DNA of 64,000 bases from JAKAFX01 sp049965715 (GTDB lineage: Archaea; Thermoplasmatota; Thermoplasmata; Thermoplasmatales; Thermoplasmataceae): assembly GCA_049965715.1 (NCBI GenBank), contig JBMFWA010000004.1, positions 1-64,000 of the forward strand, in the 5' to 3' direction. How positions within the stretch are numbered: the first letter of the stretch is position 1; each line of letters begins with the position of its first letter. The notes below the pieces were generated by a model. It worked only from the letters and a program-made list of their open reading frames with translations. It made no database searches and was not told where the DNA came from. The translations under genes were made by a program, and so were the position numbers. Below are positions 8,688-18,976 of this stretch, piece after piece.

Positions 8688-10133
8688 ATGAGGGATATTA
8701 AATTCACAAGGATCGCTGACTACACGTACGAAATCGCAAGGGACCAGGAGGAGGGGATGAATGTTCCCGGCATTCTCTTCTCGGATCCTGAAATGCTTGA
8801 TCACATACTCGCCGATCAATCCGTCCAGCAGGTTATAAACGTTTCAAAACTTCCGGGAATTGTCAGGGCTTCCTATGCTATGCCAGACGTTCACAGCGGA
8901 TACGGCTTCCCCATTGGGGGGGTTGCTGCATTCAATTACGACGACGGTATCATATCGCCCGGGGGGGTTGGATACGATATAAACTGTGGTGTTTCATTCC
9001 TCCTCACGGATCTCACATATGAGGACATCAGGATCAGAAAGCGTGAACTTGTGGATGAGATTTTCAAAACTGTCCCTTCGGGGCTTGGGCACAGGAGCGA
9101 ACTGTCACTCGGCAACAACCAGATGAACGAGGTTATGATGGAAGGAATAAACTGGGCAATCGATCAGGGAATGGGCATTTCATCGGACAGGGATCACACA
9201 GAAGAAGGAGGGAAACTGATGCCTGCAGATCCGTCAAAGGTTTCCAATTCGGCAAAGCAGAGGGGAAAAAATCAGCTTGGAACGCTGGGAGCAGGAAATC
9301 ACTTTCTGGAAATACAGAGAATAAATCAGATCATAGACAGAGAAACTGCGGAAAAGTTCGGTATAACGGAAATGGACCAGATAGGCATCATGATTCATAC
9401 AGGTTCACGGGGACTTGGGCATCAGGTTGCCTCTGACTATATAGACCTGATAAACAGAAAATACGGCAGGGACGAATCCAGTATTCCAGACAGGCAGCTC
9501 ATCTACGCCAGAACCGGTACAGATCTGTTCGACAGTTATTTCACGGCAATGAATGCAGCCGCCAATTTCGGTTTCTGTAACAGGGAAATCATATCTGCAA
9601 TGGTAAGGAAGGCATTCTCGAAGGTCATAGGGACGGAGGAGGATGAGATAAGGCTGGTCTACAGCATTGCCCACAACATCGCAAAGGTTGAGGAACATGT
9701 TGTTGATGGAAAGATCATGAAACTCATAGTTCACAGGAAAGGTGCAACCAGGGCCTTTCCTCCAGGAAGGAAAGAAAACGGGCATCTCTTTGTTGAAACA
9801 GGTCATCCAGTGCTGATACCTGGTGACATGGGTACAGCATCATACATAATGGTGGGAAAGGAGGGAAACATGGAGAGATCATTCAGCAGTTCATGCCACG
9901 GGGCAGGAAGGATGATGAGCCGCAAGCGATCATCCGAGACATTTAGCGCATCCGCAGTCGAGCAAAACATGGAATCCAGGGACGTATACCTGCGCACTGC
10001 AAGCAGGAAGGCAATTGTGGAAGAGGCTCCGGGCAGCTACAAGAATGTTGACATGGTTGTCTCGGTCACCGAAGCGGCAGGTCTTGCAAAAGCTGTGGCC
10101 CGCATGATACCGGCAGGGGTGGTCAAAGGCTGA
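8688..10133 (+). CDS. rtcB: RNA-splicing ligase RtcB (tRNA ligase)
   Basis: RtcB joins 2',3'-cyclic phosphate and 5'-OH RNA ends with GTP and manganese, completing tRNA splicing in archaea. Recognisable motifs in order: MPDVHSGYGFPIGG, GGVGYDINCG (metal-binding Asp and Cys), GAGNHFLE, IHTGSRGLGHQ, SIAHN, HRKGATRAFPPG, and near the C-terminus SSCHGAGRMMSR containing the His that is guanylylated. About 481 residues, normal length. In-frame ATGs at 8661 and 8664 exist; 8688 is chosen because it matches the family N-terminus and a TATA-like site lies near 8645. No Archease gene is adjacent. Confidence 0.95.
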   Translation: MRDIKFTRIADYTYEIARDQEEGMNVPGILFSDPEMLDHILADQSVQQVINVSKLPGIVRASYAMPDVHSGYGFPIGGVAAFNYDDGIISPGGVGYDINCGVSFLLTDLTYEDIRIRKRELVDEIFKTVPSGLGHRSELSLGNNQMNEVMMEGINWAIDQGMGISSDRDHTEEGGKLMPADPSKVSNSAKQRGKNQLGTLGAGNHFLEIQRINQIIDRETAEKFGITEMDQIGIMIHTGSRGLGHQVASDYIDLINRKYGRDESSIPDRQLIYARTGTDLFDSYFTAMNAAANFGFCNREIISAMVRKAFSKVIGTEEDEIRLVYSIAHNIAKVEEHVVDGKIMKLIVHRKGATRAFPPGRKENGHLFVETGHPVLIPGDMGTASYIMVGKEGNMERSFSSSCHGAGRMMSRKRSSETFSASAVEQNMESRDVYLRTASRKAIVEEAPGSYKNVDMVVSVTEAAGLAKAVARMIPAGVVKG

Positions 10134-10180
10134 CTCCGACTCTTCCGGGAATTTCCGGCAATATATTCTGGAACGGTGCA

Positions 10181-11164
10181 ATGAGAAGGGGAACAATCCT
10201 GTTCGATGGAAAAAACCTCAATTTCAGCGGGAAACTAAACGACAGGTTTCCTCGAGGCACTGTGATTCCCGGACTGATCAACGCTCATATCCATATAGGT
10301 GATTCATTCGTCAGTGAGGAACCTCCCACCAGCCTCAAGGACGCAGTTGGACCCGGGGGTTTCAAATACAGGATGTTGCAGTCGGTCAATGGGAAGGTTT
10401 TCCGCGCGGGAATGAAATCGGCAGCCGGATTCATGAATTCAACCGGAACAGTAGCAGCCATAGATTTCAGGGAAAACGGGATCCAGGGAATAAGGGAGTT
10501 TGAGAAGGCGGGGATCAGAAAACCGGCTTTTGTCACAATGGGCAGGCCTTCGCAGGATCTGACAGACCTGGAGGAGGTGATTTCCAGTTCCACGGGTGTT
10601 GCACTCAGTTCGGTAAGTGATCATGATGTTGACTATATGCTCACTGTTGCGGAACAGGCAAGGAAGATCGGTAAGAAGGTGGCAATTCACTTCAGTGAAA
10701 GATACAGGGAAGATATAGGAATTCTGAAGAGGATCAGACCTGATCTGGTCATTCACTGCCTTTTTGCCACAGACAGCGATCTCAGGGAAATCAGGGACAT
10801 TGGTGCAAGGATAGTGATCACTCCCAGATCCAACATGGCATACGGGCTGACAACAGACTACGGGAGATTCCATATGCTTGGAATATCTCCGCTTCTTGGA
10901 ACGGACAATGTGATGACCGTGGAGCCAGACATGCTTTCAGAGATGCAGTTTCTTTATCTTCTGCAAAGGAGCAGGACAGGATTTATGCCTGAAACAGTAA
11001 TCCAGATGGCTACAACCGAACCATCGAATCTCCTCGACTCATGGAACATTAATTATTCAAGAAATACTGTGATTTATTACCCCGGGGTCACGCGGACACC
11101 TTACGAGATTGTATCCAGACCGCACCAGGGATATAGGATTGCTCAGATAGTCAGTGAACGCTGA
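10181..11164 (+). CDS. Metal-dependent amidohydrolase family protein
   Basis: A 327-residue protein of the amidohydrolase superfamily. Metal ligands can be followed: the HIH motif in IPGLINAHIHIGDSF near residue 36, a His in VAIHFSE, a His in LVIHCLF, and the terminal Asp in LLGTDNVM. This arrangement is typical of cytosine deaminase/chlorohydrolase-like enzymes with one metal, but the chain is shorter than most and the substrate is unknown. It begins 47 nt after rtcB on the same strand and may be co-transcribed. Confidence 0.8.
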   Translation: MRRGTILFDGKNLNFSGKLNDRFPRGTVIPGLINAHIHIGDSFVSEEPPTSLKDAVGPGGFKYRMLQSVNGKVFRAGMKSAAGFMNSTGTVAAIDFRENGIQGIREFEKAGIRKPAFVTMGRPSQDLTDLEEVISSSTGVALSSVSDHDVDYMLTVAEQARKIGKKVAIHFSERYREDIGILKRIRPDLVIHCLFATDSDLREIRDIGARIVITPRSNMAYGLTTDYGRFHMLGISPLLGTDNVMTVEPDMLSEMQFLYLLQRSRTGFMPETVIQMATTEPSNLLDSWNINYSRNTVIYYPGVTRTPYEIVSRPHQGYRIAQIVSER

Positions 11165-11308
11165 CCAGCAAATATTGCAGGAATTCCTTATCCGGATCCA
11201 GTGCCGCCTGCCAGCCAGGGAACCTTTTGTAAGCAAGAAAAAGTTCCGGGGGTAATCAGGAGGACAACTACGAACTAACAAATCCCAAAACTTGCCAGTG
11301 TCAGGACA

Positions 11309-11319
11309 ATATTTATATC
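11309..11319 (+). promoter_or_regulatory. TATA box of the large surface protein gene
   Basis: ATATTTATATC centred near 11314. With a start about 26 nt downstream the mRNA would have a roughly 20-nt leader carrying GAGAGGAAG, a plausible ribosome-binding site, before the TTG start at 11359. This is one of the few clearly leadered genes in the window. Confidence 0.55.
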
Positions 11320-11358
11320 AAGAGATTACTTTATCCCGAAACTGAGAGGAAGATTACA

Positions 11359-14274
11359 TTGAAAAGAGGCTATCTAATAGCACTGTTAATCGTGATTATG
11401 ATAACAGCCGGCACACTTACAGTATCTGACAGCACTAACGCAATAACGCCCCAGCAGGGGAATGTGAATCTTGAGATTTATTATGCCCTGAACGGGAGTC
11501 CGGTTGGAGTTGCAAACAATAACACGGTAACGACAGTGAGTTACGTCAGTGGTATTGTGATATCCTCGCAGACCGGGCCAGATCCATCATTCAACCTGGC
11601 CTACGGAAATTATACGGTATCCATAGCCCCTGCTTCAGTGGTTAATGGAGTTACAGGACCAGCTGTGGCAGCACCGGTCACAAAGATGATAGTGGTGAAT
11701 TCCCCCACGGTCTCTCAAAGTGTGATGGATAATCTCACGCCAATGCACACAGTGACAGTAAATCTGGTGAACCTGACAAACGGCACATCCGCAACGGTCA
11801 GCTTTTCCACAACCTATGGATTCTCCCTTGGAACGTTTTTATCGTCCAAGTCGGAATTCAATGCCTCGCTACCGACAGGAACAATATACGCTAAAGCCTC
11901 AATCTCTGGAGTTAACGGAATATTTTCATATGAATACCAGATCGCTGCACACACCTCAAGCATAAATGTTTCACTGAAGAACTCCAACACCATCTTCGGT
12001 ATTGTTTCTGCACAGAATTCTGCCACAATAAGCTCAATAAACATAATCGTGCTGAACACAACATCCAGAAACTATGTGGTTGATCATTTCTCATCAAACG
12101 CTTTCAACCTTTATCTCAGGAATTTTGCCAACAAGGTTGTCATAATCACGGCCAACGGATATGCTCCATACCAGATTGCGTCTCCATCTGCGGGCCAGGT
12201 CTCCCCGGTCCTTCAGACAGCCAGCAACAGCATCGTCTCAACTTACAGCCTTAGCAAGAATCTGCAGACAGTGAATGTGACCATAAACTTTTCAATAAGC
12301 AATGCCACGACGCTCCCATTCATGGCAAATGCAAGCGTTGGATCATTCTACTGGCAGGAGAAGCTTGATGGCCTGACCAATTCCAGCGTGGCAACATATC
12401 TGCAGGGCTACCTTCCTGTTTATACGAACTCATCATTCACACTAAATGGATATAATTACAACAGAACATCCATGTCGGTATCAAAGGTGTATCTCACAAA
12501 GAACAACGCGTCCGCTGCCATAATGGCGCAGTACAGGAATACTGCTGTACCTTCCACCCTTTACTCCAGCGGCCTGTCCGTTGAACTTTACGATCAGGGA
12601 ACAGCATTCGGACCAGCGCCTCTTTACTACAATTACAGTTTTGTTTACAATAACAACACAATGGCTCTGACATCATCCAGCGTAACTACCTCGACTTTCA
12701 AATCACCTATCATTGTCAACGGTGTTGCTTCAGCTCAGTGGGTCAACCTGAAACTTGGCCCAATCAAGAAGCCCACGTTTGTAGATCCGTATATATCGCT
12801 GTACTGGACTGGGCTTTCGGGTAGTAATTATCTGCTGAATGCAAGCAGTTCCAATACGACATTCATAGCACCGGTCGGTCAGATCGTTTCAGTTAACATC
12901 TCCAAGGCTTACTTCAACCCCGTGACTGGAACCAATGATTACCAGAAGGCATACTTCCAGTGGGTTCTGAACAACACTACCCCGGCAATAGCTGCAGGAT
13001 GGGGAATGTATAATGTATCACACAAATTCACGGGCCCTGGCACTTACAAATTTACCGTTAACAGCACAAGCCCATCTGGCTCGCAGAACATGACTAATTT
13101 CACCATTATCGCTTTCACCGGGGTACCTGCGGTTAATTTCACCGTATCGTTCAATGGCAAGACCCATTACAAGAACACTGTCAGCAACAGTTCATACAAC
13201 ATCACTGTTCCGCAGAACCAGTTTGTGAGCTTCAGCGTGTACAACACGTCGATGAAAGTGCCCGGTACAGGCTATAACGTCCCCTTATCATACAGCTGGA
13301 ACATGACAAACTTCACATCGAAGGCTGCCAATGCAACCTACTCATTCACAAAACCGTACATAAGCGTTGGTTATCAGTATGCCAGAATATCGATCGAATC
13401 GATTACCGGACAGTACTCCAACCTGACCTTCAGGGTATATGTCAATGACACGACTCCACCCACTCCTAAAATTACCATGACGAACGTTAGCGGAGTGAAG
13501 ATATCCAATCCTTATGCAGGGGTACCAGCCAAGTTCTCTGCCAACACTTCCACAGATGTCTACTATAAATCCCTATCCAACCTGAGTTTCAAATGGAAAG
13601 TGGAATATGCAAATGGTACAGTTGCGCCGCAGGGTGCAACCACATACACCGTAGTTTCCGGAAACCTCAATAACAGCACATGGGTGGTTATCCAGTTTAA
13701 CACGCTGAACAACATGATACTGTCCCTTTCCGCCAAGAACCCATCAAACGTTACAGGATACAGCAATCTCACTCTCACCATGCTCGTTTCCACACCAAGG
13801 ATAGTCATAACCAGTGCATATGTAGTCGGCACCCCGACAGAAGGTAGTGCCTCAACAATATGGATCAATTTCACAAACAAGGGACAGGCTACTGCTTATG
13901 ATGTGAACCTTACTGTGCTGGTAAATGGAAACGCAGTGGCAACATTCCAGTGGCCAATCCTGAACGTTTCACAGGTGCAGAACCAGTCATTCACATGGAC
14001 TCCAAGGACATCAGGCACACTGACTGTCCAGGTAACAGGCAGTACAGGCAACGAGCCGTCATTCTATGCAACACTCGGCAGTTTCACGACGTCTGTGAGC
14101 GTCAATCCAGCACCTTACAAGACAACACTAGTCATAGTGGTGATAGTTGTCGTAATCGTGGCAGTTGGAATAATCTACTACAAACTTACCACGGGTGGAA
14201 GAAGGAAAAAGTCAGAGACGGAGGAAAAGAAGCCTTCACTGATAGAACAGAAGAAACTGGAAAAGAAGAAATGA
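11359..14274 (+). CDS. Large secreted, membrane-anchored surface protein with PKD-like and CARDB-like domains
   Basis: A 971-residue protein starting with TTG and a signal peptide (KRGYLIALLIVIMITAGTL). The body is Ser/Thr/Asn-rich with dozens of NxS/T sequons, as expected for a heavily N-glycosylated cell-surface protein. Ig/PKD-like repeats fill the middle (for example around residues 470-600 and 700-810), and residues about 815-915 look like a CARDB adhesion domain. A C-terminal membrane helix (TLVIVVIVVVIVAVGII) and a basic cytoplasmic tail anchor it. It could be a glycocalyx protein or adhesin. Its stop codon is immediately followed by the argS stop on the other strand. Confidence 0.8.
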   Translation: MKRGYLIALLIVIMITAGTLTVSDSTNAITPQQGNVNLEIYYALNGSPVGVANNNTVTTVSYVSGIVISSQTGPDPSFNLAYGNYTVSIAPASVVNGVTGPAVAAPVTKMIVVNSPTVSQSVMDNLTPMHTVTVNLVNLTNGTSATVSFSTTYGFSLGTFLSSKSEFNASLPTGTIYAKASISGVNGIFSYEYQIAAHTSSINVSLKNSNTIFGIVSAQNSATISSINIIVLNTTSRNYVVDHFSSNAFNLYLRNFANKVVIITANGYAPYQIASPSAGQVSPVLQTASNSIVSTYSLSKNLQTVNVTINFSISNATTLPFMANASVGSFYWQEKLDGLTNSSVATYLQGYLPVYTNSSFTLNGYNYNRTSMSVSKVYLTKNNASAAIMAQYRNTAVPSTLYSSGLSVELYDQGTAFGPAPLYYNYSFVYNNNTMALTSSSVTTSTFKSPIIVNGVASAQWVNLKLGPIKKPTFVDPYISLYWTGLSGSNYLLNASSSNTTFIAPVGQIVSVNISKAYFNPVTGTNDYQKAYFQWVLNNTTPAIAAGWGMYNVSHKFTGPGTYKFTVNSTSPSGSQNMTNFTIIAFTGVPAVNFTVSFNGKTHYKNTVSNSSYNITVPQNQFVSFSVYNTSMKVPGTGYNVPLSYSWNMTNFTSKAANATYSFTKPYISVGYQYARISIESITGQYSNLTFRVYVNDTTPPTPKITMTNVSGVKISNPYAGVPAKFSANTSTDVYYKSLSNLSFKWKVEYANGTVAPQGATTYTVVSGNLNNSTWVVIQFNTLNNMILSLSAKNPSNVTGYSNLTLTMLVSTPRIVITSAYVVGTPTEGSASTIWINFTNKGQATAYDVNLTVLVNGNAVATFQWPILNVSQVQNQSFTWTPRTSGTLTVQVTGSTGNEPSFYATLGSFTTSVSVNPAPYKTTLVIVVIVVVIVAVGIIYYKLTTGGRRKKSETEEKKPSLIEQKKLEKKK

Positions 14275-15987
14275 TTACATTTCTTCCATTAATTTTATTC
14301 CAATAATATTTGCTGCATCAGCCAGAACATTACTGAAGTCTTTTGTCAGGATCAACCTTTTATGAGCTATTTTTTCAGGTTGCCCGAGAATGCGGCAGTT
14401 GGCGTAAAAGTCATTGAAGGCCCTGACCAGCGACAGGCAGTATGAGGCTATGAGTTCCGGTCTGAGGTTCCGAACCGCATCGGAAAGATATCTCGGAAAA
14501 TAATAGAGATTCCTGATCAGTGCAGTCTCATAAGTGTCATATTCAGCATCTGGATCAGGATCCAGAGAGAAATCCCCGGCCGATCGAAGTATGCTGGAAG
14601 CCCTTGCATATGCATACATTATGTAAGGTGCAGAATCGCCCTCAATGTTCAGAGCCTCCTCCCACCTGAAGACCAGATGTTTGTCGGCGTTAATGCGCAT
14701 TATGTTGAATCGTATGGACGAAATTGCGACCGCATTGGAGATTTTCACAAGAGAATCCTGATCAAGATCTTTTCTCTTTTCGGCAACAACACTCATTGCC
14801 TCCTCCCGGGCCCTGGCAACAAGATCGTCGAGCGTGATTATATTTCCCTTTCTCGTTGAAAGTTTCCCGCTGTCAAGCGTAACGAATCCATAGAATATGA
14901 AATCTATTCTTGGGCCAAAATCCATCATGTCCTTAAGCACCATTTTAAGCGCGGCACCATGATCCCTGTGATCCTCCCCAAGGACATCTATAATCCAGTC
15001 AGCATTCAGGGCTTTGAAGAGGTGGTATGCCAGGTCCCTCGCAAAGTAAAGCGAGGTGCCGTCCGATCTCCTGAGATAAATCCTCCGTTCGTGCTCCTCA
15101 GTTGTTGGATCGGCAGATTTTTCCAGTTTATCCAGAAGGAGATATTTTGCGCCATTATCATCCTTAAGATAGGGATCAAGTGAACTGAACACCTGATCCA
15201 TTTCCTGGCTTTTGAGGAAGCCTGATTCCCAGACAAAATCATCAATCTTTATACCGAGGCTCAACAGGGAATCCTTTATGGAGAGCAATACCACTGCGGC
15301 AGTGGACTTCACTGACTCGATGAAATCCAAATCTCCGCTTTCATAACGTCTTATCAGTGGTCCAAGGACCTTTTCCTCTCCGCCAAGTTCATCCATCTTC
15401 TGATAGATCATCTGGTACCCGGCCAGTAGATTCTTGAGATTACGTTCCGAACCCTTGAAAAACCTGTTAAATCCTTCATAAAGGGCAATAACCTGCTTTC
15501 CTGAATCGTTGACGAAATACTGTGTGGAAACCCTGTAACCGTATCTAGAAAGCAGCCTTGCAACGGAATCACCTATGATGGAATTTCTGGCTCTCCCGAC
15601 ATGTATGGGTCCGGTGGGATTTGTGCTCGTGTGCTCAACGTTGACCCTTTCCGGATCCTGAAACGTATCAGGGAAAGAACCGGTGGAGATTATTGAATCT
15701 GACACAACCCTTAACATCCTGCCGGGCTTTATTGAAATGTTTATGTATCCCTTCTCCTCCCTGACTCCAGATACGAAATCAAGGGTTCCAACGGAACGGG
15801 ATATCTCATTGTAAATATCCCCAGGCTTTTTACCGTATATAGATGCAAGTGCAAAGGTCCTGAAAGTGAATTCAGCAACACCCCTTGAATCGTACACAAA
15901 ATCCTTTTCTCCCATGTCGGGGTAAAGTTTTCTCAGGATATCCCTGATCTCAGTGTAAAAATCCCTGTAAATGAGCACAACACTCAA
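14275..15987 (-). CDS. argS: Arginyl-tRNA synthetase
   Basis: A class I aminoacyl-tRNA synthetase of 570 residues. The HIGH-type motif is HVGRARNSIIGD after the conserved EHTSTNPTGPIHVG context; the KMSKS-type loop is replaced by STRKGN, as is usual for many ArgRS proteins. The C-terminal DALR-type anticodon domain ends the chain. Length is normal. It charges tRNA-Arg. The gene faces the surface-protein gene with directly adjacent stop codons and lies 69 nt downstream of aroA, so it may be an end gene of the aro transcript. Confidence 0.95.
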   Translation of the reverse strand: MSVVLIYRDFYTEIRDILRKLYPDMGEKDFVYDSRGVAEFTFRTFALASIYGKKPGDIYNEISRSVGTLDFVSGVREEKGYINISIKPGRMLRVVSDSIISTGSFPDTFQDPERVNVEHTSTNPTGPIHVGRARNSIIGDSVARLLSRYGYRVSTQYFVNDSGKQVIALYEGFNRFFKGSERNLKNLLAGYQMIYQKMDELGGEEKVLGPLIRRYESGDLDFIESVKSTAAVVLLSIKDSLLSLGIKIDDFVWESGFLKSQEMDQVFSSLDPYLKDDNGAKYLLLDKLEKSADPTTEEHERRIYLRRSDGTSLYFARDLAYHLFKALNADWIIDVLGEDHRDHGAALKMVLKDMMDFGPRIDFIFYGFVTLDSGKLSTRKGNIITLDDLVARAREEAMSVVAEKRKDLDQDSLVKISNAVAISSIRFNIMRINADKHLVFRWEEALNIEGDSAPYIMYAYARASSILRSAGDFSLDPDPDAEYDTYETALIRNLYYFPRYLSDAVRNLRPELIASYCLSLVRAFNDFYANCRILGQPEKIAHKRLILTKDFSNVLADAANIIGIKLMEEM

Positions 15988-16056
15988 GCATAAGAAAGTA
16001 TAAATTAATTGTCGATTCCCTTACATTCCGTCCACCGGGATAAGCCGGTAACAGAT

Positions 16057-17325
16057 TCACTCATGGACCTGTATGGTTATGCCCGCGCTCTTCAGGTGGT
16101 TCAGGAAATCAGGATAGCTCTTTGCGATTCTTTCTGCGTTCTCATGAACAATTTCGAAACCAGAAATTATTCCGGCTATGATCCCGCTCATTATCATCCT
16201 GTGATCGCTGAACGAGAGCCTTCCGGGGTTGACAATCCCATTTTCTGCTACGATATAGATTGAATTATCAGTACGGTCGCATTTCCCTCCAAATGATTCA
16301 ACAAGCCTGCAAATCTCGGAGATCCTGTCACTCTCCTTCAACCTGAGTCTGCCCGTGTTTCTGAGAAAGATGCCGCGCTTCGAAAACAGTCCCAGAACAG
16401 AAATAGGCGGTGCAAGATCAGGACTCTGATCAACGTCCAGCTCAAGAACAGAATCTGGCAAATCTACACTGTGAAGACGCAGACATTCAGAATCAAATTC
16501 CGGTTCAAGGCCAAGCTTGAAGAGGAAATCGATTATTGTAGAATCCGGCTGGCTGCTGCCGGGATTCAATCCCTTGAGTTTAAAAATTCCGTCCGAAACA
16601 AACAGAGATAGAACTATCCAGAATGCCGCTGAGGAAAAATCGCCATCTGCAACCACTTCAACAGAGTCTTCCTCTTTCGCCCTGGATACGCTAATCGTGT
16701 TGCCATTGATTGTTCCCGCGTAGCCAAAACGGGACAGGCACGAAAGGGTCAGGTCGAGGTACCCGGATGAAACAACAGGGCCCTGAAGAGTCAATTCAAA
16801 ACTTTCCATCCCTCCCAATGCAAGATATACCAATGCACTGGAAACAAACTGGGAACTCCGGTCAGCCCTTATTTGCCGATAACGAAACGATCTGTCTGTA
16901 GCATCTATGAGATATCCGTCACCTGTCTTTTCAATGTGAACGGAATTCTTTCCAAGGAAGTCAATCAGATCGTCAAAAGGCCTCGCCTTAAGCTCATCAC
17001 TGATCTTCAAAATACTCCTGCAGCCCGCGCCTGCAAGCAGTCCCATAAGAAGTCTGGTTGAGGTTCCCGACTCCCCGCCGTTTATAACGTCAGGACACCT
17101 GAAATCTGGAAGCACTTTTAACGCTTCACTGTTCCGCAAAACTGCGGAACCGCATCTCTGAGCAGCCGAAAGGGCTACTACCTCATCCTCGCATCCCGAT
17201 GGATTGAGAATCGAAACCTCTTTGTTCATGAAGGCAGAGAGAAGGATGTAACGCTGTGTCACGCTCTTTGATCCGGGAACGGTTACCGATCCATGAATCC
17301 TGCCGGGAAGAACCTTTATGTTCAA
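16057..17325 (-). CDS. aroA: 3-phosphoshikimate 1-carboxyvinyltransferase (EPSP synthase)
   Basis: A 422-residue EPSP synthase, sixth step of the shikimate pathway, joining PEP to shikimate 3-phosphate. Visible signatures: PGSKSVTQRYILLSAF at the N-terminus, NGGESGTSTRLLMGLLAG around residue 77, and LKESDRISEI near residue 310. The start codon overlaps the stop of the shikimate kinase gene by 4 nt (ATGA type), so translation is coupled. It is the last gene of the aroB-aroE-aroK-aroA set. Confidence 0.95.
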   Translation of the reverse strand: MNIKVLPGRIHGSVTVPGSKSVTQRYILLSAFMNKEVSILNPSGCEDEVVALSAAQRCGSAVLRNSEALKVLPDFRCPDVINGGESGTSTRLLMGLLAGAGCRSILKISDELKARPFDDLIDFLGKNSVHIEKTGDGYLIDATDRSFRYRQIRADRSSQFVSSALVYLALGGMESFELTLQGPVVSSGYLDLTLSCLSRFGYAGTINGNTISVSRAKEEDSVEVVADGDFSSAAFWIVLSLFVSDGIFKLKGLNPGSSQPDSTIIDFLFKLGLEPEFDSECLRLHSVDLPDSVLELDVDQSPDLAPPISVLGLFSKRGIFLRNTGRLRLKESDRISEICRLVESFGGKCDRTDNSIYIVAENGIVNPGRLSFSDHRMIMSGIIAGIISGFEIVHENAERIAKSYPDFLNHLKSAGITIQVHE

Positions 17326-18152
17326 GATACCTCCTTCACATCAGCTCTTCTGTTGCTGAATCTCGTTTGAACCCGCCCGTATCCTGTAAAAAGTTTCACA
17401 CCGCGGGGAATCCCTTTTTCAAAAACACCGTATATTGCAGGACCTTTTCCCGACTGTGAAGCATGACCCGATCCCATACGAAGAAGAGACCCAATCGCCA
17501 TGAGATCTATTCCAAGTATCGATCCCATCACAAACCCGTTCAAATCCATGGCTTCAAGAACGTTTCCATCCATAGCCTGCCGGAATATCCTGTCAAAGCA
17601 GGCCGAATAATGGGAGAAGTTCTCTAGGGAGATTCCCGATGTAGTTCTTCCTATTCCTTGGGGATAGGCAATCATAACCGGATATTCTGGAATTTGACCC
17701 CTGGCAAGTATTTCCATCTTCCTGTTGTCTGTTATGCAGTAGCCTCCGTACAGACATGAACAGAGATCATCAAACGCCCCTGTCAGGGAAGTTCCATTCG
17801 CGATTGAAGCAAGGGCAGCTTCCTTAAGGATCTGAACATCATCCAGGTGGAGATCATTGATGGATATCATCCCAAGAATGATTCCGAGTGTGAGTGCACT
17901 GCTGCTCTTCAGGCCTGCCGAAACTGGAATCCGGCTTTCCACATGAACAGAATAACTTCCGGAAAGGTTCAGCCTTTTTTCAATAAAGGATATGGTTTTC
18001 CGGATCACCTGATCACTGGAATCTGAAGCCGACTCCGTCATGGTGATCTCCATGGGCAGGTCAATGGATGCTGCACCCCCCAATCCGTTTGAAAAGGCAG
18101 AAATTATTGATATGCCGCCGTTGATCCTCACCCTGACTTTCTTAATCATCAC
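17322..18152 (-). CDS. aroK: Archaeal shikimate kinase, GHMP type
   Basis: A 276-residue kinase of the GHMP superfamily, not the bacterial AroK fold. The ATP-binding motif is PVSAGLKSSSALTLGI around residues 72-87; the short start (RVRINGGISIISAFSNGLGGAAS) also fits archaeal shikimate kinases. The clustering between aroE and aroA supports the function. It overlaps both neighbours by 4 nt. Confidence 0.93.
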   Translation of the reverse strand: MMIKKVRVRINGGISIISAFSNGLGGAASIDLPMEITMTESASDSSDQVIRKTISFIEKRLNLSGSYSVHVESRIPVSAGLKSSSALTLGIILGMISINDLHLDDVQILKEAALASIANGTSLTGAFDDLCSCLYGGYCITDNRKMEILARGQIPEYPVMIAYPQGIGRTTSGISLENFSHYSACFDRIFRQAMDGNVLEAMDLNGFVMGSILGIDLMAIGSLLRMGSGHASQSGKGPAIYGVFEKGIPRGVKLFTGYGRVQTRFSNRRADVKEVS

Positions 18153-18976
18153 TGCCTCACCAAATCGTCTATGATGCTCTCAAACCTTTCTCTTTCAGGC
18201 TCTTGCTGAAAAAGAATTCTGAATGATTCCAGCGCCTGGCCAAGGTACATCTTCACGCCATTCACAACAGTCTTCCCGTTCGCCTTCATGTATTTCAGAA
18301 AGGGTGTTTCTGTGGGATTGTATACAAGGTCGATCCCGACAGTGCTCCTGTCCATCAATGTTTCAGGAAACGGCAATGCCGCTTCATAATTTTTCATTCC
18401 CAGCGGTGTGCAGTTCACAAGGATGTCAAAGGAGGCATCAGCAAGATCTTCCCTTTCAACTATCACCATATCCTCGTAACCCTCCAGATGCCTTAATTTC
18501 CGTGAAGCATTCTTTGCGTTGCTTGACAGAACGGTCAATGCAACGTTGGAAAACTCGGATGAAATGTATCTGAACACCGTCCTGAAAACTCCCCCAGTTC
18601 CCGCTATGCAAACACTTTTTCCCTCAAATTCTATCCCATTCCTGTCTACCAGATATGAAAACCCAGCATAGTCAGTGTTGTAGCCACAGGTTCTCCCGCC
18701 ATTATTCCTAACCAGATTCACGGATCCGGTCTCCCTGGCAATCCTGTCCAGCTGATCAACGTATTTCACGACTTTTTCCTTGAGCGGGGAAGTTACGTTG
18801 TACCCTATGAAAGCTGGTGAGGCATACTTCAAAAAATCCTCCAGAAGATCCGGCGTAATGTCCATTGGAATGTAGAAAGAATCCATGTCCATTTCCCTGT
18901 ATACCCTGTTGAACAGATACTTTCCCCATGACTGCTCCACGGGGGTGCCTATGAGACCGGTGAGTCTAGTGGTCAT
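18149..18976 (-). CDS. aroE: Shikimate dehydrogenase
   Basis: A 275-residue NADP-dependent shikimate dehydrogenase. The substrate site is seen in NVTSPLKEKVVKYVD (catalytic Lys near residue 63) and YNTDYAGF (Asp near residue 100), the nucleotide-binding loop in IAGTGGVFRTVF. The substrate-binding start GTPVEQSWGKYLFN differs slightly from the common VxxSxSPxxHN form, with Trp-Gly replacing Ser-Pro. It overlaps aroB by 11 nt upstream and aroK by 4 nt downstream. Confidence 0.93.
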   Translation of the reverse strand: MTTRLTGLIGTPVEQSWGKYLFNRVYREMDMDSFYIPMDITPDLLEDFLKYASPAFIGYNVTSPLKEKVVKYVDQLDRIARETGSVNLVRNNGGRTCGYNTDYAGFSYLVDRNGIEFEGKSVCIAGTGGVFRTVFRYISSEFSNVALTVLSSNAKNASRKLRHLEGYEDMVIVEREDLADASFDILVNCTPLGMKNYEAALPFPETLMDRSTVGIDLVYNPTETPFLKYMKANGKTVVNGVKMYLGQALESFRILFQQEPERERFESIIDDLVRQ

